A DNA stretch of 64,000 nucleotides, taken from contig NW_023503409.1 in assembly GCF_014529535.1 (NCBI RefSeq), positions 7,068,390-7,132,389 of the forward strand, written 5' to 3'. Source of the stretch: Bradysia coprophila (Eukaryota > Arthropoda > Insecta > Diptera > Sciaridae). The notes under the pieces were generated by a model. It did no database searches, had not been told where the DNA came from, and worked only from the letters and a program-made list of their open reading frames with translations. Below are positions 14,401 to 25,334 of the stretch, piece after piece. Numbering within the stretch: position 1 is the stretch's first letter; each line of letters begins with the position of its first letter. Made by a program: the position numbers and the translations under genes.

Positions 14401-15281
14401 CCAAAAACTGTTCCTTCACCACGTACCTATTCAGTTCTTTCGGATCGAGACAGACCCTCAAACCCCCACTAGGCTTCTGAGTACTCACTAAGTTATGCAC
14501 CCATTCCCTCGGCTCATCAACCTTAGAAATGATATCTTGCTGAACCATCAAGCTTCCTCTTCAACTTCGAATACAGAATCGACGGGACACGCCTCGCTGG
14601 TCTAGCAACTGGCGTCGCACCAGGCTTCAAACAAATGCGGTACATTTTCGATGACTTACCGATACCATTGAAGACATCATGATTTTTCTTTATCACCTTC
14701 TGCCTCAACACCTCACTCTCATCGTTACCTACACCCTTGATCTCACTAACCGAGGCATTACCCGACCTCTTAATCAATCCCCACTTCTCAATCGTTGGCA
14801 ATCCCAAAATCGGAGAAAAATCCTCATTAATCACGATAAACCTTTCCAACGTCGTTTTATTTCCGTACGTACACACCACATAACACTCACCCGCAGGTAT
14901 TATTTTTCCATGATTATACGCCTGGAGTACAACATTGGTGCGATGAATGACAGCATTCCTGTCGATCTTCTTCAATAAACGCAACGGAACAATATTTACC
15001 TCTGATCCGGTGTCAAACTTAATCAGAACGACCCTGTCACTCAATCGAACAAGCTCAGTCCATCCTGATCGCTTCCTAAATGCAAATGGAAATTCGTTCA
15101 AACGATTAACTTTTACAATTTTAAATGAGTGAACTTCACCATCATCATCATCTTTCTTATTAGTAACAATTGATTTGATCCTTTTCATTCTACAGGAAAC
15201 TGCAAAGTGATTCGGCTTCTTACAGTGTAACATGACTTCCCATACGCTGGACACTTTCCACTGCTGTGATTTGTATTGCAT
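11470..15281 (-). mobile_element. pol region of the LTR element (fossil)
   Basis: Recognisable parts are an aspartic protease motif (FDTGSEVN), reverse transcriptase with a VVDDMLIH catalytic block, RNase H with QTDASQHGLG, and an integrase zinc finger (HxxxH...CxxC) followed by a core with CDILEFESKDYLVIMDYYS and an SNGQAERG block. The order protease-RT-RNase H-integrase is that of Ty3/gypsy. A SINE sits inside the reverse transcriptase portion. Treated as a fossil; no host role is suggested. Confidence 0.9.
13655..14259 (-). mobile_element. tRNA-derived SINE nested in the LTR element
   Basis: The insert is flanked by the 11-bp direct repeat AGTTCCCAAAT (13644-13654 and 14260-14270). It ends at its minus-strand 3' side in a long A run (T run at 13655 on the plus strand). 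Near its 5' end on the minus strand are a pol III A box (TAGCGCAGTGTG, plus coordinates 14233-14244) and a B box (AGTTCGAAATC, 14178-14188), spaced as in a tRNA-like head. The body contains two diverged tandem copies of a unit of about 100 bp with GCACCTTACT and GACTGAAGAGCTTTT-like blocks (about 13915-14085). At about 605 bp it is long for a SINE. No reverse transcriptase is encoded, so it needs a partner LINE. Confidence 0.8.
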
Positions 15282-16081
15282 CGATTACATTTGAATGTGC
15301 CTTTGATCGACGACTTTGTCATATTCGAATCGCTCTCCAACGACAATTTTTTCTTGAATTGTTTCTGCACCTCGTGTATGGAAAATTCCGATTCTTTGTC
15401 GCGTTGCATGTCCTTGGATTGACCCCTTGCCAGTTCAGTTGCGCGACATTGATCGATGGCCTCGTCCAATGTGACTTTCTTCTTCAACATTTTCTCCTGT
15501 AGGCCCTTGTCTGTGATGCCCATTACAATTCGGTCTCTAATCATGTCGTTTTTCGTTTCCCCAAATTCGCATGTTTTTGCCAGCTTCTTGAGGTTTACTA
15601 AAAAACTATCAAATTTCTCTCCCTCCTTTTGATTCCGTGAGTAGAAGATGAATCTTTCATACACTTCGTTTTTCTTCGGAATACAAAGATTTTCGTAAGC
15701 CTCGACCACATGCTTGAACGATTTTCGGTGTTCCTCTGTCAATTCCAATGTATCGAAAATCTCTACTGCCTCTTGTCCAGCTGCATTCAGAAAGACGGCA
15801 ATTCTGGGCTCATCTTTCTTTTTGTCCGCTTCAATCGCCTTTTCGAAAACGTCGTATTGCCTCTTAAATGAGCGCCAATTTTGCGCCAAATTCCCATCGA
15901 AGCTTAGATCGTCCACTTTTTTGACGAACTCCATTTTGCTTTGGATTTTGTCTCGAATGTTCGATTTGATGCGACGACAATGTGATGCGATTTGCTTGGT
16001 AATTTTTTCTTGTTTTCTCAATGCCGACAATCTCTTTGATTTACGAATTCTCCTAGCTTTAATTTCACTTTTATCGACCAA
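15185..16081 (-). mobile_element. gag region of the LTR element (fossil)
   Basis: A basic, helix-rich Gag-like polypeptide with a retrotransposon gag core (WRSFKRQYDVFEKA, YERFIFYSRNQKEGE, LAKTCEFGE, RDRIVMGI) and a terminal zinc knuckle of CCHC type. It overlaps the start of the pol region, as is usual in the family. Part of the fossil element at 11174-17542. Confidence 0.85.
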
Positions 16082-16134
16082 CTCTTGGGATAATTTGCTC
16101 GATATTATACGTTTGGGCGTTCGGTTATGACAAA

Positions 16135-17379
16135 CCCAAGTAGCATTTGATAACCGCGGTTATAAACGTTACTAATTCGTTGCCAACTTTTTCGTTCTAC
16201 AACAGTTATGTAACGAATAAGTTGTATTTAGTTTAACTTATTCGTTATATAACCGTTACACAACTAATTGGTAATCAACCAATTTTAAACGAATTAGTTG
16301 CAAAACGGTTATTTGACCAATGAGTGAACCGATAATATTTGTTGAAAACTTTTTCGTCCAGAAACCGTCATACAACCAAAAAGTTCGAGTCATTACTTTA
16401 ACTAATTCGTCGTAAAACGGTCATGGAACTTAATAGAAATGTTCATTATCCGTCAGTACGAATCAAGACGCCATGATGGAAAGTTCGATTTTTTGTAGAT
16501 TTTACATCTACTTTTTTCATGTTTCAGTAGTTCGGTTTGAAAATGTGTGTGAAAGTGTGAAAATTGTCGGCATCATCGTAATGGAAAACCTGCTATTTCA
16601 GTGTAACTAATAAATTTTGAAAAATTTTCTTTATGCCAATTTGTGAATCAACATTTTATTCATCGACTTCACTATTTTTGTCTGCCGCTGTTGTCGAAGT
16701 TAGGTTTCTTATGTCTTGTTAGGTTTCTTTAGGAGTTAAGATAGGAGTTAGGACCGGCAACAGCTGCTAACAAAAAAGTGAAATTGATGGATTAAATTTT
16801 GTTTAATTGGCGACACAAGAGAGAGCAATTTTAATTGTCAATTATGTTACGTGTATTGCAGTTGTACGGAATATATCTCAAGTATTTTGCTTGTATTTTA
16901 TAATAACCATGACACAAACATTTTAACTTTGCGAACTGCGCAGTACTTACATATTTTGAGTGCATTAACTATGTGATTTGCGAATATCGAAAAGAAAGAA
17001 AAAATTGAACACCAAAAAAACTCTTGGAAATGTGGCTTCAAGAACAAATATGATGATTAACGAAAAAGTTGTAAAACGGCAGTACAACGGTCTGATGACT
17101 GATTGGTTAGAAAATATTGAATTTTCAATTGTGACTTATAAGTTATTCGACGGTTATAAAACCGTTTAACAACTTTTAACCAATTTGCTGTATAACCGTT
17201 GTGCAACGAATTCGTTATAACATTTTTGTAACTTTTGCAACTGGGCAAATACCGTTGTGCAACCGTTATTACAACGTTGCAGCAACGTTGCGACAACTAA
17301 TTAGTTATCTTCTAATTTTTACAACCGCGGTTAAATAACGCTTGTACAACCGAATTTTAACCGTTGAATGCTACTTGGG
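16135..17379. mobile_element. Non-coding terminal-inverted-repeat element (MITE-like) nested in the LTR element
   Basis: The ends CCCAAGTAGCATT and AATGCTACTTGGG are perfect 13-bp inverted repeats, and subterminal AACCGCGGTTA blocks lie near both ends. The 1.25-kb interior is built from many diverged AACNNNTTCGTT / ACGGTTAT-like units in both orientations, with a non-repetitive centre (16.44-17.04 kb) that encodes nothing recognisable. No target duplication longer than about 2 bp (AA) is visible, so the superfamily is uncertain. It sits between the 5' LTR and gag. Confidence 0.75.
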
Positions 17380-17424
17380 AACGACCATCTCTTTATTGTA
17401 CAATTCTTAGTTCAGGCTGCGCCA

Positions 17425-17537
17425 TGTAACGTGCTTATTGAAAGAGTATCAATTGTCGACTGACTTTATTAACCACATTATAAATCATATGCGATGATGT
17501 GATGGATTACATTAGTGTTAGTGTCATATATGCTACA
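17425..17537 (-). repeat. 5' LTR (113 bp) of the Ty3/gypsy-type element
   Basis: Identical by eye to 11179-11291 and followed by the CCTTT target duplication at 17538-17542. On the element's strand the LTR ends in CA and is directly followed by TGGCGCAGCC, the likely primer-binding site. Confidence 0.92.
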
Positions 17538-17542
17538 CCTTT

Positions 17543-18808
17543 GTTTATGTAAATAGGTTTGTTACAAGGCCCCAATACTCTCTCTAGCAAACAAACTAAG
17601 ATTATGAATAAATGAATCAATTATTTATCTAAACTAGGAAAATTAGGGTGGTAAAACTGTACAGTGTATTCGCCTAGTCGGTTGGCCTGTAGAGGCGCCA
17701 CATTTTTTTTATAGTACTTCAATCTCACTGGACTATTGTGTAACAACTTCACATTGATTCATTCCCATGAAATGTCACACCAGTGAAGTTTGTTCATGAA
17801 AAAATAATTCAGTGACAGCAGTCTTTTTATGAAGAAACGTACTAAATTGTAATAGATTTTACCCTTAGTTTCTAAACTCTATTCTCCTATGCTGCAATAG
17901 ATCACTAAAATGACCGCTGGCGTGACGATCGACGGTTCGGTTTTGTGTGCAAACCAATGACAACCAACTTTGCTTCTAAAGGAATTCCCCGTATTTAGTT
18001 CATTTGCATTCATTTCAAAGAATTGGACGCACTCACTTATTCATTACTATGTGAAATTGTGAAGTTGGTTTCGATTAGTTTGCACACTTTTCCCCACCAT
18101 TCCTCACGTTTCCGTCATCAGTTTCACCAAACGAAGATATCTATAGAAAATTTTTCAGTTTTAATGATAGATGAAGTATGAGCAGCAAGGACATTTTGTT
18201 TTGAAAATATTACGTCTCCTGTTACCATTTTGGTGTTCGAAAGTGAATAATTTGTGATTGTGATGTCTTTTTTTCTGTGTTGCACCGTCAATTTGCTGTG
18301 CAAAAATGATATACAGTTGAAAATTTGTGTTTTTCGTGTGATGTCGATATTGCTTTAAAAAAGCGCGGCACGACAACTCCATTACAGAAAGAAAGTCAGT
18401 GTGACATTTGTCAAAATAATGTGGTATTTTGAATGCGTCGAAATGAAGTTTGGTTGCTAAAAACCGATCTCGATGGATGAAATCGACTTTACAGTTACTT
18501 AGAACAAATCTATAGATGTGACCTTATTTAGTTACAAACTTCAGTTCTGGGGGGATTCACAGATCACAACCTATCAAAATGTTGCTTGTCACCCTATGAT
18601 CTATAGATTTATGTGGAAATCTCAGTCTGCCTATTCAAGTTGCCCGCGCTATATCCAAAATATATTCGTACAGAGGCGCTACCTACGTTTCAGATAGAAC
18701 ATCTCTTGAAAGATTGACATTGACATAACAAAAATGTTTGTGTTTACTTTTACAAAAACATTTTGTTTTCTTCTTATTCTGATTTGTTTTCGGTAAGTCG
18801 ATTTAAAA
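17543..18808. other. Intergenic, upstream of REV1
   Basis: No gene seen. A stretch at about 17682-17740 (GCCTGTAGAGGCGCCACATT followed by T runs and AGTACTT) matches 24741-24775, marking a dispersed repeat end. A 73-codon minus-strand ORF around 18.2-18.4 kb has no recognisable features. Confidence 0.45.
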
Positions 18809-21800
18809 ATGAAACGAAGAAAGCAGGCAGACGGGAATGGATTCGATGAATGGGTAACAAATAATATGGCACTTCGGTTGATGATTCAATAAATTCCATT
18901 AATTCATCAGGGTGGTTACATGAATGCGAAAATAACCAAACTAGAGGAGCAATTCGATGAGAATGCATTCAACTGCTTTAAAAAGTCGAATCTCTTTTCT
19001 GGCATATCAATATTTGTGAATGGTTTGACGGATCCTTCGGCGGACGAATTGAAACGAATTATGATGTCTCACGGCGGAACTTATCACACCTATCAGAGAA
19101 CCAACACATCATTTGTTATAGCCAGCAATTTGCCGGATGTTAAAATTCGGCAAATAACAAGCACGTCCAGCTCGAAAATCATACGACCACAATGGATTGT
19201 CGATTGTTTGAAAGTGGAGCGCATTTTAGATTATTCGAATTACTTACTCTACACCAACTGTACATCAAATCAACGGAAAATGACCGATTTTCAATCAGAT
19301 ACAACCACTAATTCAAAGGCCATTAAGAATGTTGACGAAACGGTTACGACCGCGACGCTTGCAGACGAGAAATTTATTGCCGACGTACCACCACCACCCG
19401 TGGACATGTCTAAAGAATTAGATTTTTTGAATAAGCGGATGCAGGACATGGATTATTCAGAGATTGAAGACAACAATTGTGGGTTAATTGAAACCAATAC
19501 AGGGAAAAAGGACCTCAAGCCGTCCGCTCGAACGGCAGTAGATTCAAATTTTCTCTCTGAATTTTACAACAACTCTCGGCTTCATCATATCTCAACATTG
19601 GGAGCAAAGTTCAAGGAGTACATTTCTGAGTTGAGAGAAAATCACAGCGGTCAATTTCCAGATCGGAATGCGCTACTCCCTTTTGCATCTAACGAGACAG
19701 GAGAATATGAAGGGAAATCGGCAATAATGCACATCGACATGGATTGTTTCTTTGTGTCAGTTGGGCTACGTTCTCGACCGCAACTGAGAGGATTTCCAGT
19801 AGCAGTAACACATTCAAAAGGTTTTGAATTCATTTTTTCCTTTGACAGTTTCAACGTCAATTAAAGAGAACTTTCGCATAGGTGGAAACAGTGGCAATCC
19901 TAATACCGACAAGTCTCTGTCAGAAATTGCGTCTTGTAGCTACGAGGCGAGGAAGATGGGTCTAAAAAACGGAATGTTTGTGGGAAAGGCTTTGCAGCTT
20001 TGTCCGGATCTGAAAACAATTCCTTACGACTTCGATCAGTACAAAGAGGTCGCTGTTACTCTGTACGATACCATAGCTAAGTACGTAATTGGTGAAATCG
20101 ATTTTTTCATGGGACTAACTGAATAATTTCGTCGAAGGTACACTTTAGACATAGAAGCCGTGAGTTGCGATGAAATGTACGTGGACCTGAAAGACGTTTT
20201 ACAGGCAACTCGTCTAAATGTCATGGAATTCGTATCATTCGTTCGAGACGAAATAAAGACGAAAACTGGCTGTCCTTGTTCGGCTGGTGTTGGGGCTAAT
20301 AGGTGAGATTTCGTGATAATTTCTTGTCCTACTAAACTAACTGTGTGTTATGCAGGCTACAGGCCCGAATGGCTACAAAGAAAGCTAAGCCCGATGGTCA
20401 ATTCGAACTGCTAGAGAATCATGTGGACGATTACTTCTTAAATATTGATATATCCGATCTGCCTGGCGTTGGATACAACATCACCAAGAAACTCGATCAA
20501 CTCGATTGGAAAACATGTGCTGATCTGCGTGAGGTTACACTGTCTCGTTTGCAGCAAGAATTCGGAGCCAAATTCGGGATGACACTCCATCAATTCTGTC
20601 GCGGAATCGACACTAAGCCACTGGTCTTTGGGCATGTGAGAAAATCAGTTTCCACGGAAGTGAATTATGGAATTCGTTTCACCAAGCAGTCGGAACTGGA
20701 AACATTCCTGAGGCAACTCTGCACAGAAGTTCATCGTCGACTGATGGAAATCAAACGGCGCGGTAAATCGATCACACTTAAGTACATGGTGCGAGCCGAA
20801 GAAGCTCCAGTAGTAACCGCTAAATTCATGGGGCACGGCATGTGCGATCATGTGACTAAAACGACAACGTTGAATGATTTCACAGACAATTTTGACGTCA
20901 TTTTACGCACGGTGATGTCAATTCAAACACAACTTAATGTCCCACCTGAAGAACTACGGGGAATTGGGGTTCAGATATCAAAATTGGATTCCACAGATGA
21001 TGTGGTCAAAGGGAAAAATTCGATCAAAAGTTTATTTGAAAAAGTGGCCGAAAAAAAGCAGCAGAAAAAAGAAGAATCGGTCGTGTCAGCCGTCGCTCAA
21101 AAGAATGAGGAAACGGATTCCGATTGCAAAGCCAATGAACGTGTTCTACGACCTTCAAATAATAATTTAAAAAAAAGTGTTGACACTTCTCCGAAGAGCA
21201 GAGGACGCGGCAGAGGCAGGGGAAGAGGAAGAGGTAAAGGACGTGCAGGTGCGTCTCGTGTGACAAGAGGTCGGAATTTGTTTGCGAAAAGCGAAGACCG
21301 TTCTGCTGAGAGCGATTTCGAAAGTTCGTACGAGGACTTGGATATGGATGTTTTAGCTGAATTACCGCACGAAATTCAAGAGGAAATTTTACGAGAGCAC
21401 AAAGTGAAAACGAAAAAACCGAAGAAAGTGGAACCGATATCAAGAAAGAAGAAAGTTGACGATGGAATTGACGAAGAATTTTTAGCGGCATTGCCACCAG
21501 ACATTAGAAAGGAAGTTCTTCAACAGCAGCGAGCTAATTCGAAGACATCAGAACAATATGCGAAAACAAGTCCCGTTGCAGAGAAACATCCACCTCCCAG
21601 TGAGGTAAGAGCGGTACTGCTGGAATGAAATCTTAATTCGAAAACTTGAGCTCATTCCGTTTTTTCGTCTTCTTCAGGTTGCTCTACCGATTGAAGCGGC
21701 ACAACCAAAGACGCTATCCGAAAACAATGTGTTAGGCAAGAAGAATTGGCGGAGCACAATGACGGCCTGGCTTAACAGTACAACGGAACCGTTAGAAGAA

Positions 21801-22081
21801 GATATTCAAATTTTTGCCAATTATGCGTGTGAACTGATTGACCTGAATATGCTGAATGAACTCTACTTGATATTTCGCTGTTTGTTCAGGTAAAAAACTG
21901 ACACGAAAACTGTTGAATGTGCAATGATTCGGAATTCATTTTCAGATTGACATCGGAATTGAATTCGTGCCAGTGGCATTCAGCCTATTTTCAAATTATT
22001 AACGTGCTGCAACAGTGCATGCTTTCTAAATATAAGACAAAATTGCGGGTCGAAACAAAGTTTCGATGCAACTGCACTTGA
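18809..22081 (+). CDS. REV1: DNA repair protein REV1 (Y-family deoxycytidyl transferase)
   Basis: REV1 inserts dCMP opposite abasic sites and damaged G and scaffolds the translesion polymerases in the nucleus. Exons: 18809-18853, 18911-19820, 19849-20080, 20138-20302, 20356-21604, 21678-21889 and 21946-22081; 2949 nt, 982 aa. In order: an EWGGYM block (residues 15-19), BRCT domain (about 44-132, TDPSADELKRIM), the N-digit motif SRLHHIS, palm motif MHIDMDCFF (about 288) with a catalytic Asp, SCDE (about 405) with the other acidic residues, the finger segment RMATKKAKPDGQ, the little finger, an RG-rich stretch, two ubiquitin-binding motifs (DVLAELPHEIQEEIL about 784, EFLAALPPDIRKEVL about 824), and the C-terminal polymerase-binding domain. 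The ATG at 18809 gives the family's N terminus through a 15-codon first exon. It is convergent with CWC25, with 99 bp between stop codons. Confidence 0.96.
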
Positions 22082-22180
22082 GACCAAATATAATTCAAAG
22101 ACAAAGTCAAATTTCGTTTCCTTTTTTAATTTCCAATTAATCAACTCAAACACTTTGGACAACAGCGCGAACACAATTTT
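22082..22180. other. Shared 3' intergenic gap of convergent REV1 and CWC25
   Basis: Only 99 bp separate the stop codons of two head-on genes. Both 3' UTRs and polyadenylation signals must fit here or overlap the neighbour's coding region. AT-rich motifs are present, but no canonical AATAAA is clear on the plus strand. Confidence 0.6.
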
Positions 22181-24216
22181 CTATCTTTTGGCAAAATTTG
22201 CCTCCATAGTCCGTCCGGAACGCTGGATGTTGTTGATATTTGATTTAATTCGACTCTCAACTGTAAACTGATTCGCTATGGCCTTCCGCATCTCTTTATT
22301 CACATAGTCTTTATCGAATGTCTGGCTCAGCTGAGTCTCTTCGGCCATTTTCTCCTTCTTGTTTCGCTCCATTATCTGTTGACATTCGATGACCCGCATT
22401 CTGGCATTTTCCTGCATTTCCATCAATTTTCGTTCTTTCTCCTCGTCAGTGAGTTCCACCCGTTTCGGTTTCGCCTGGATTACTTTCTTTGTCACCTTTT
22501 CACTGTCCTTTCTTTCGGTTGGTTGGTACTTATTTTTCAACTCGATCTTCTTACCGTCAGCGGACACAAGACCATATACCATTTTCCGACGCTGCGAATC
22601 AGCTGAATCATCGCTGGCGGAACTACTTGACGAACTTGATGAACTACTGGACGAACTTCTAGCCGATTTAGTAATGTGAGAAGCGACTTTTGGAATTCGT
22701 TGGGACGATCTTTCGTCATTTGTGGATTGGGAACGCGATTTCTGCCTTGAGGTTGAGCTTTGATATTTCTTTCCTGCATCTGGACTCCGGCTTCGAGATC
22801 TTGATCGCCTATTAGTGCGTTCCTTGCTTGGTGATCTTCGACTTCTTCTGTTTCGATCATCGCTCCGTGATCTGCGAGCATGTCTGTCTCTATCTTGACT
22901 CACCTGTCGTCGAGTGCTTCTGTTCTTATCCTTACTTGGCGATCTCCTATTTCTTTCTGACCTATCTGGACTTCGCTGACGCCTATTTCTACTCTCTCGG
23001 TCATAGCTTGGTGATCGTCGATTTCTATCTCGATTAAATCTGTCATCTCGTTGTCGGCTGTACGTATCGCCATCTCTTCGCTGTGTCGAACCGGACCTTG
23101 ATCGATTATTTCGTTTCACTGGCGAATATCTACGCTGCTCTCTTCTCTGTTGAGGGCTGCGAGAACGATTCCTTTGGTGTTTGTAATCGTCATTTCTTGG
23201 TCTCCTGTCCATTCTTGAATCCATATCATTTCTGTCCCGTTGATCGCGGTCGTGCTGTCGTTCGCTTTTATCGACATCGGCTTTTGAACTTTTCTTCTTT
23301 GACTTACTGGTTTTACCGCTCATTTTATCCAATTCGTTGGACAATTGGTGATATTTCATCGCTAAGAATTTGTCCATGTCCAGATTTCCTTCGTCCTGAT
23401 CATCCAGAGTTTCTTTTCGAATTTTTCGGTATTTTTTGGCTAAGATTTCGTCCAAGTCACTTTTTGAGCTCTTCTTCGATTTTTTGTCTTTTTTCTTTTT
23501 CTTTGAAGATCTCCTGTCTTTGCCCTTCTTCGATTTACCTAGGTCGCTATCGCTTCGAAGCAATCGATGGATTTCCTTCAGTTTTACTGGATTTTCTAGC
23601 AATTTTTTCCTAGTTTCCATTTCTCGTTGCCTGATTGCCATCAGCGGATCCTCCATTATCTTTCGTTGCAGATCCACCTGTTCATCGCTCTGTCAAAACA
23701 GAATCACTGTTAAATGAGATCAAAACTTAGATAGTCACAATTACTCACCATTTGGACGCCATGATACGAACGTATCGAAAACGGGATGCACTCATGTTCA
23801 ACATGATTCTTGTGTACTTGAACACCAACCAATGCCTCCTTTTCCTCTGCCTCAACGCGTTCAAAGTTCTTATCAATCGTCCGTCCGAGTAGATATTCTT
23901 CGCGATTTAACAGTTCGCCGGACGTTTTGTACATCCACTCGAGTTTTTTGTTCGAATCTGGAGCCGATAATACACCTGACATTTGACCGATCCGTTTCAG
24001 TTCCTCACGGTCACGTTCATCTGATATTTCGCGTTGCAGTTCAGCGAGTTTATTCTTTTCCGCTGCATCGGCCTGTTCAGCTTTCCAAACTCTCTCCTGA
24101 TTTTTCATGGTGTTTGGATGCCATGATTTCTTCAAATTCTACAGTAAAATAGCGTAATGAGTCAACCAGTTTGTGTGGCTTTGTTAATAGTGTCTTACCA
24201 AGTCGCCTCCACCCAT
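22181..24216 (-). CDS. CWC25: Pre-mRNA-splicing factor CWC25 homologue
   Basis: CWC25 joins the Prp2-activated spliceosome and promotes the first transesterification. Exons on the minus strand: 24199-24216 (only six codons, MGGGDL), 23749-24138 and 22181-23689; 1917 nt, 638 aa. The N terminus is the conserved CIR_N-type region (LNLKKSWHPNT, then VWKAEQ, an RDREELKRIGQ helix and KLEWMYK), followed by FSIRSYHGVQM and DPLMAIRQRE. The C-terminal half is a long RS/RD-rich and lysine-rich low-complexity tract typical of metazoan spliceosome proteins, with a serine run near residue 490, ending in a conserved short helix (RTMEANFAKR). The tiny first exon fixes the start: MGGGDL is the family's opening. 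Confidence 0.95.
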
Positions 24217-24554
24217 TATTGTTGTTTCGAAGTGATATGGACAATGTTCTGTGTTGTTCTGTTGAAGAGTCACTCTGCAAAGTTCTACAATCGAAGAGGC
24301 TAGGACGGTGACATTTAATGCGATATTTTGTGGTGCGATGAAAACATCATGGCGCAGTAAAACTCTAGTACGACGAGTACGTTTACTACAAAAAAAATTG
24401 TGAAATTGCGTGAATATTTTTCGAAATTATTTTTTGATGAACGTAAATTATGGATTTTTTTGCTTACAAGTATTCAGTATTCACAAAAGTTTGGTAGAAA
24501 ATCGTTTATTTAATTAGTTGTAACATTTGCTATTCAAAGGCAAATAAGTCGCAG

Positions 24555-24651
24555 TAAACAGCATCTATACAAACCAACACCTCTCTCCTCGGATACGACT
24601 CGGCCACTGTTACCCGAGGAGACAGGTGTTTGTTTGTATAGAGGCTGTTTA
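24555..24651. repeat. 97-bp hairpin MITE with 8-bp target duplication
   Basis: TAAACAGC...GCTGTTTA ends; the arms of about 38 bp are inverted copies with roughly three mismatches around a 21-bp loop. It is flanked by the direct repeat AGTCGCAG (24547-24554 and 24652-24659). An 8-bp duplication is the hAT superfamily signature. The element is almost all arm. Confidence 0.8.
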
Positions 24652-24741
24652 AGTCGCAGGTAATAGCAGAATGTAGAATACTCGGTGAAAATAAACAGCA
24701 ACTGATCAAAGAGGTTTCTTTCACTTCAGCGAACCTCGTTG

Positions 24742-25040
24742 GCCTGTAGATACGCCACATTTTTTTTCAGTACTTTATTCTTTGCGCTCTATTTTCTTGT
24801 AAAATAACTTCACCCTTAAATGTCATCGTTGTAAAGTTGATTCACAAAAAATAGAGCGCCGACATTAGTAGTTTCATGACGAGATGTGTACTAGAAATTC
24901 GAGAGTCTGATACATATTGTCAGGATGCTGATGTAAGCTCTCTATTTTTTTGTGAGCCAACTTCATACCGATGACATTTCAAGTATATTTTACCAGAGTG
25001 AAGTTATTTCACATGAAAATAGAGCGCAAACAATGGAATA
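24742..25040. repeat. Foldback element with GCGCTCTATTTTC arms
   Basis: The left arm (TTGCGCTCTATTTTCTTGT, AAATAACTTCAC) and right arm (GTGAAGTTATTTCA, GAAAATAGAGCGCAAA) are inverted, and internal arms (TTGATTCACAAAAAATAGAG and CTCTATTTTTTTGTGAG) add a second level of pairing. The left boundary resembles a sequence at 17.68 kb. Non-coding. Confidence 0.6.
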
Positions 25041-25095
25041 TTAAAAAATAAAATTGTGTCTCAGGTTTCCTATAATTATTTTTCAACATTCACCG

Positions 25096-25222
25096 ATTAC
25101 AGTGACATCTCAAATGTCTCACTGTTAAATTTTTCTGAGAATTTTATAGTGTCATTGCAAATTCACAATGACATTCTCTGAAAAAAATGACAGTGAGACA
25201 TTTGAGATGTCGTTCGCTGTAA
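25096..25222. repeat. 127-bp perfect-type hairpin
   Basis: ATTACAGTGACATCTCAAAT at the left and ATTTGAGATGTCGTTCGCTGTAAT-type sequence at the right form long inverted arms, with CAGTGAGACA/TGTCTCACTG pairing closely. The arms cover nearly the full element, leaving a short loop. No coding capacity. Confidence 0.7.
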
Positions 25223-25334
25223 TATGAATTTTGATATTTTTTTCAAAGTGAAGAAAAATAAGAAGTTACAATAACAATCCAATTCTCCGTACTCAATCCA
25301 CATTTACCAATGGTACGATATTTACCTATTATAA

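Larger units (their letters stand above)
11174..17542 (-). mobile_element. LTR retrotransposon fossil, Ty3/gypsy group (Mag-like), with two nested insertions
   Basis: The two 113-bp LTRs (11179-11291 and 17425-17537) read identical by eye and are flanked by the 5-bp duplication CCTTT. The element runs on the minus strand. Directly inside the 5' LTR is TGGCGCAGCC, a good primer-binding site. Parts in order are gag with a CCHC knuckle (about 15.2-16.1 kb), protease with a DTG motif, reverse transcriptase, RNase H and integrase (about 11.5-15.2 kb). Integrase after RNase H places it in Ty3/gypsy; the integrase tail suggests the Mag lineage. Two later insertions interrupt it: a SINE at 13655-14259 and an inverted-repeat element at 16135-17379. 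It is therefore broken. Identical LTRs point to a young insertion, though 113 bp is little to date from. Confidence 0.92.
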
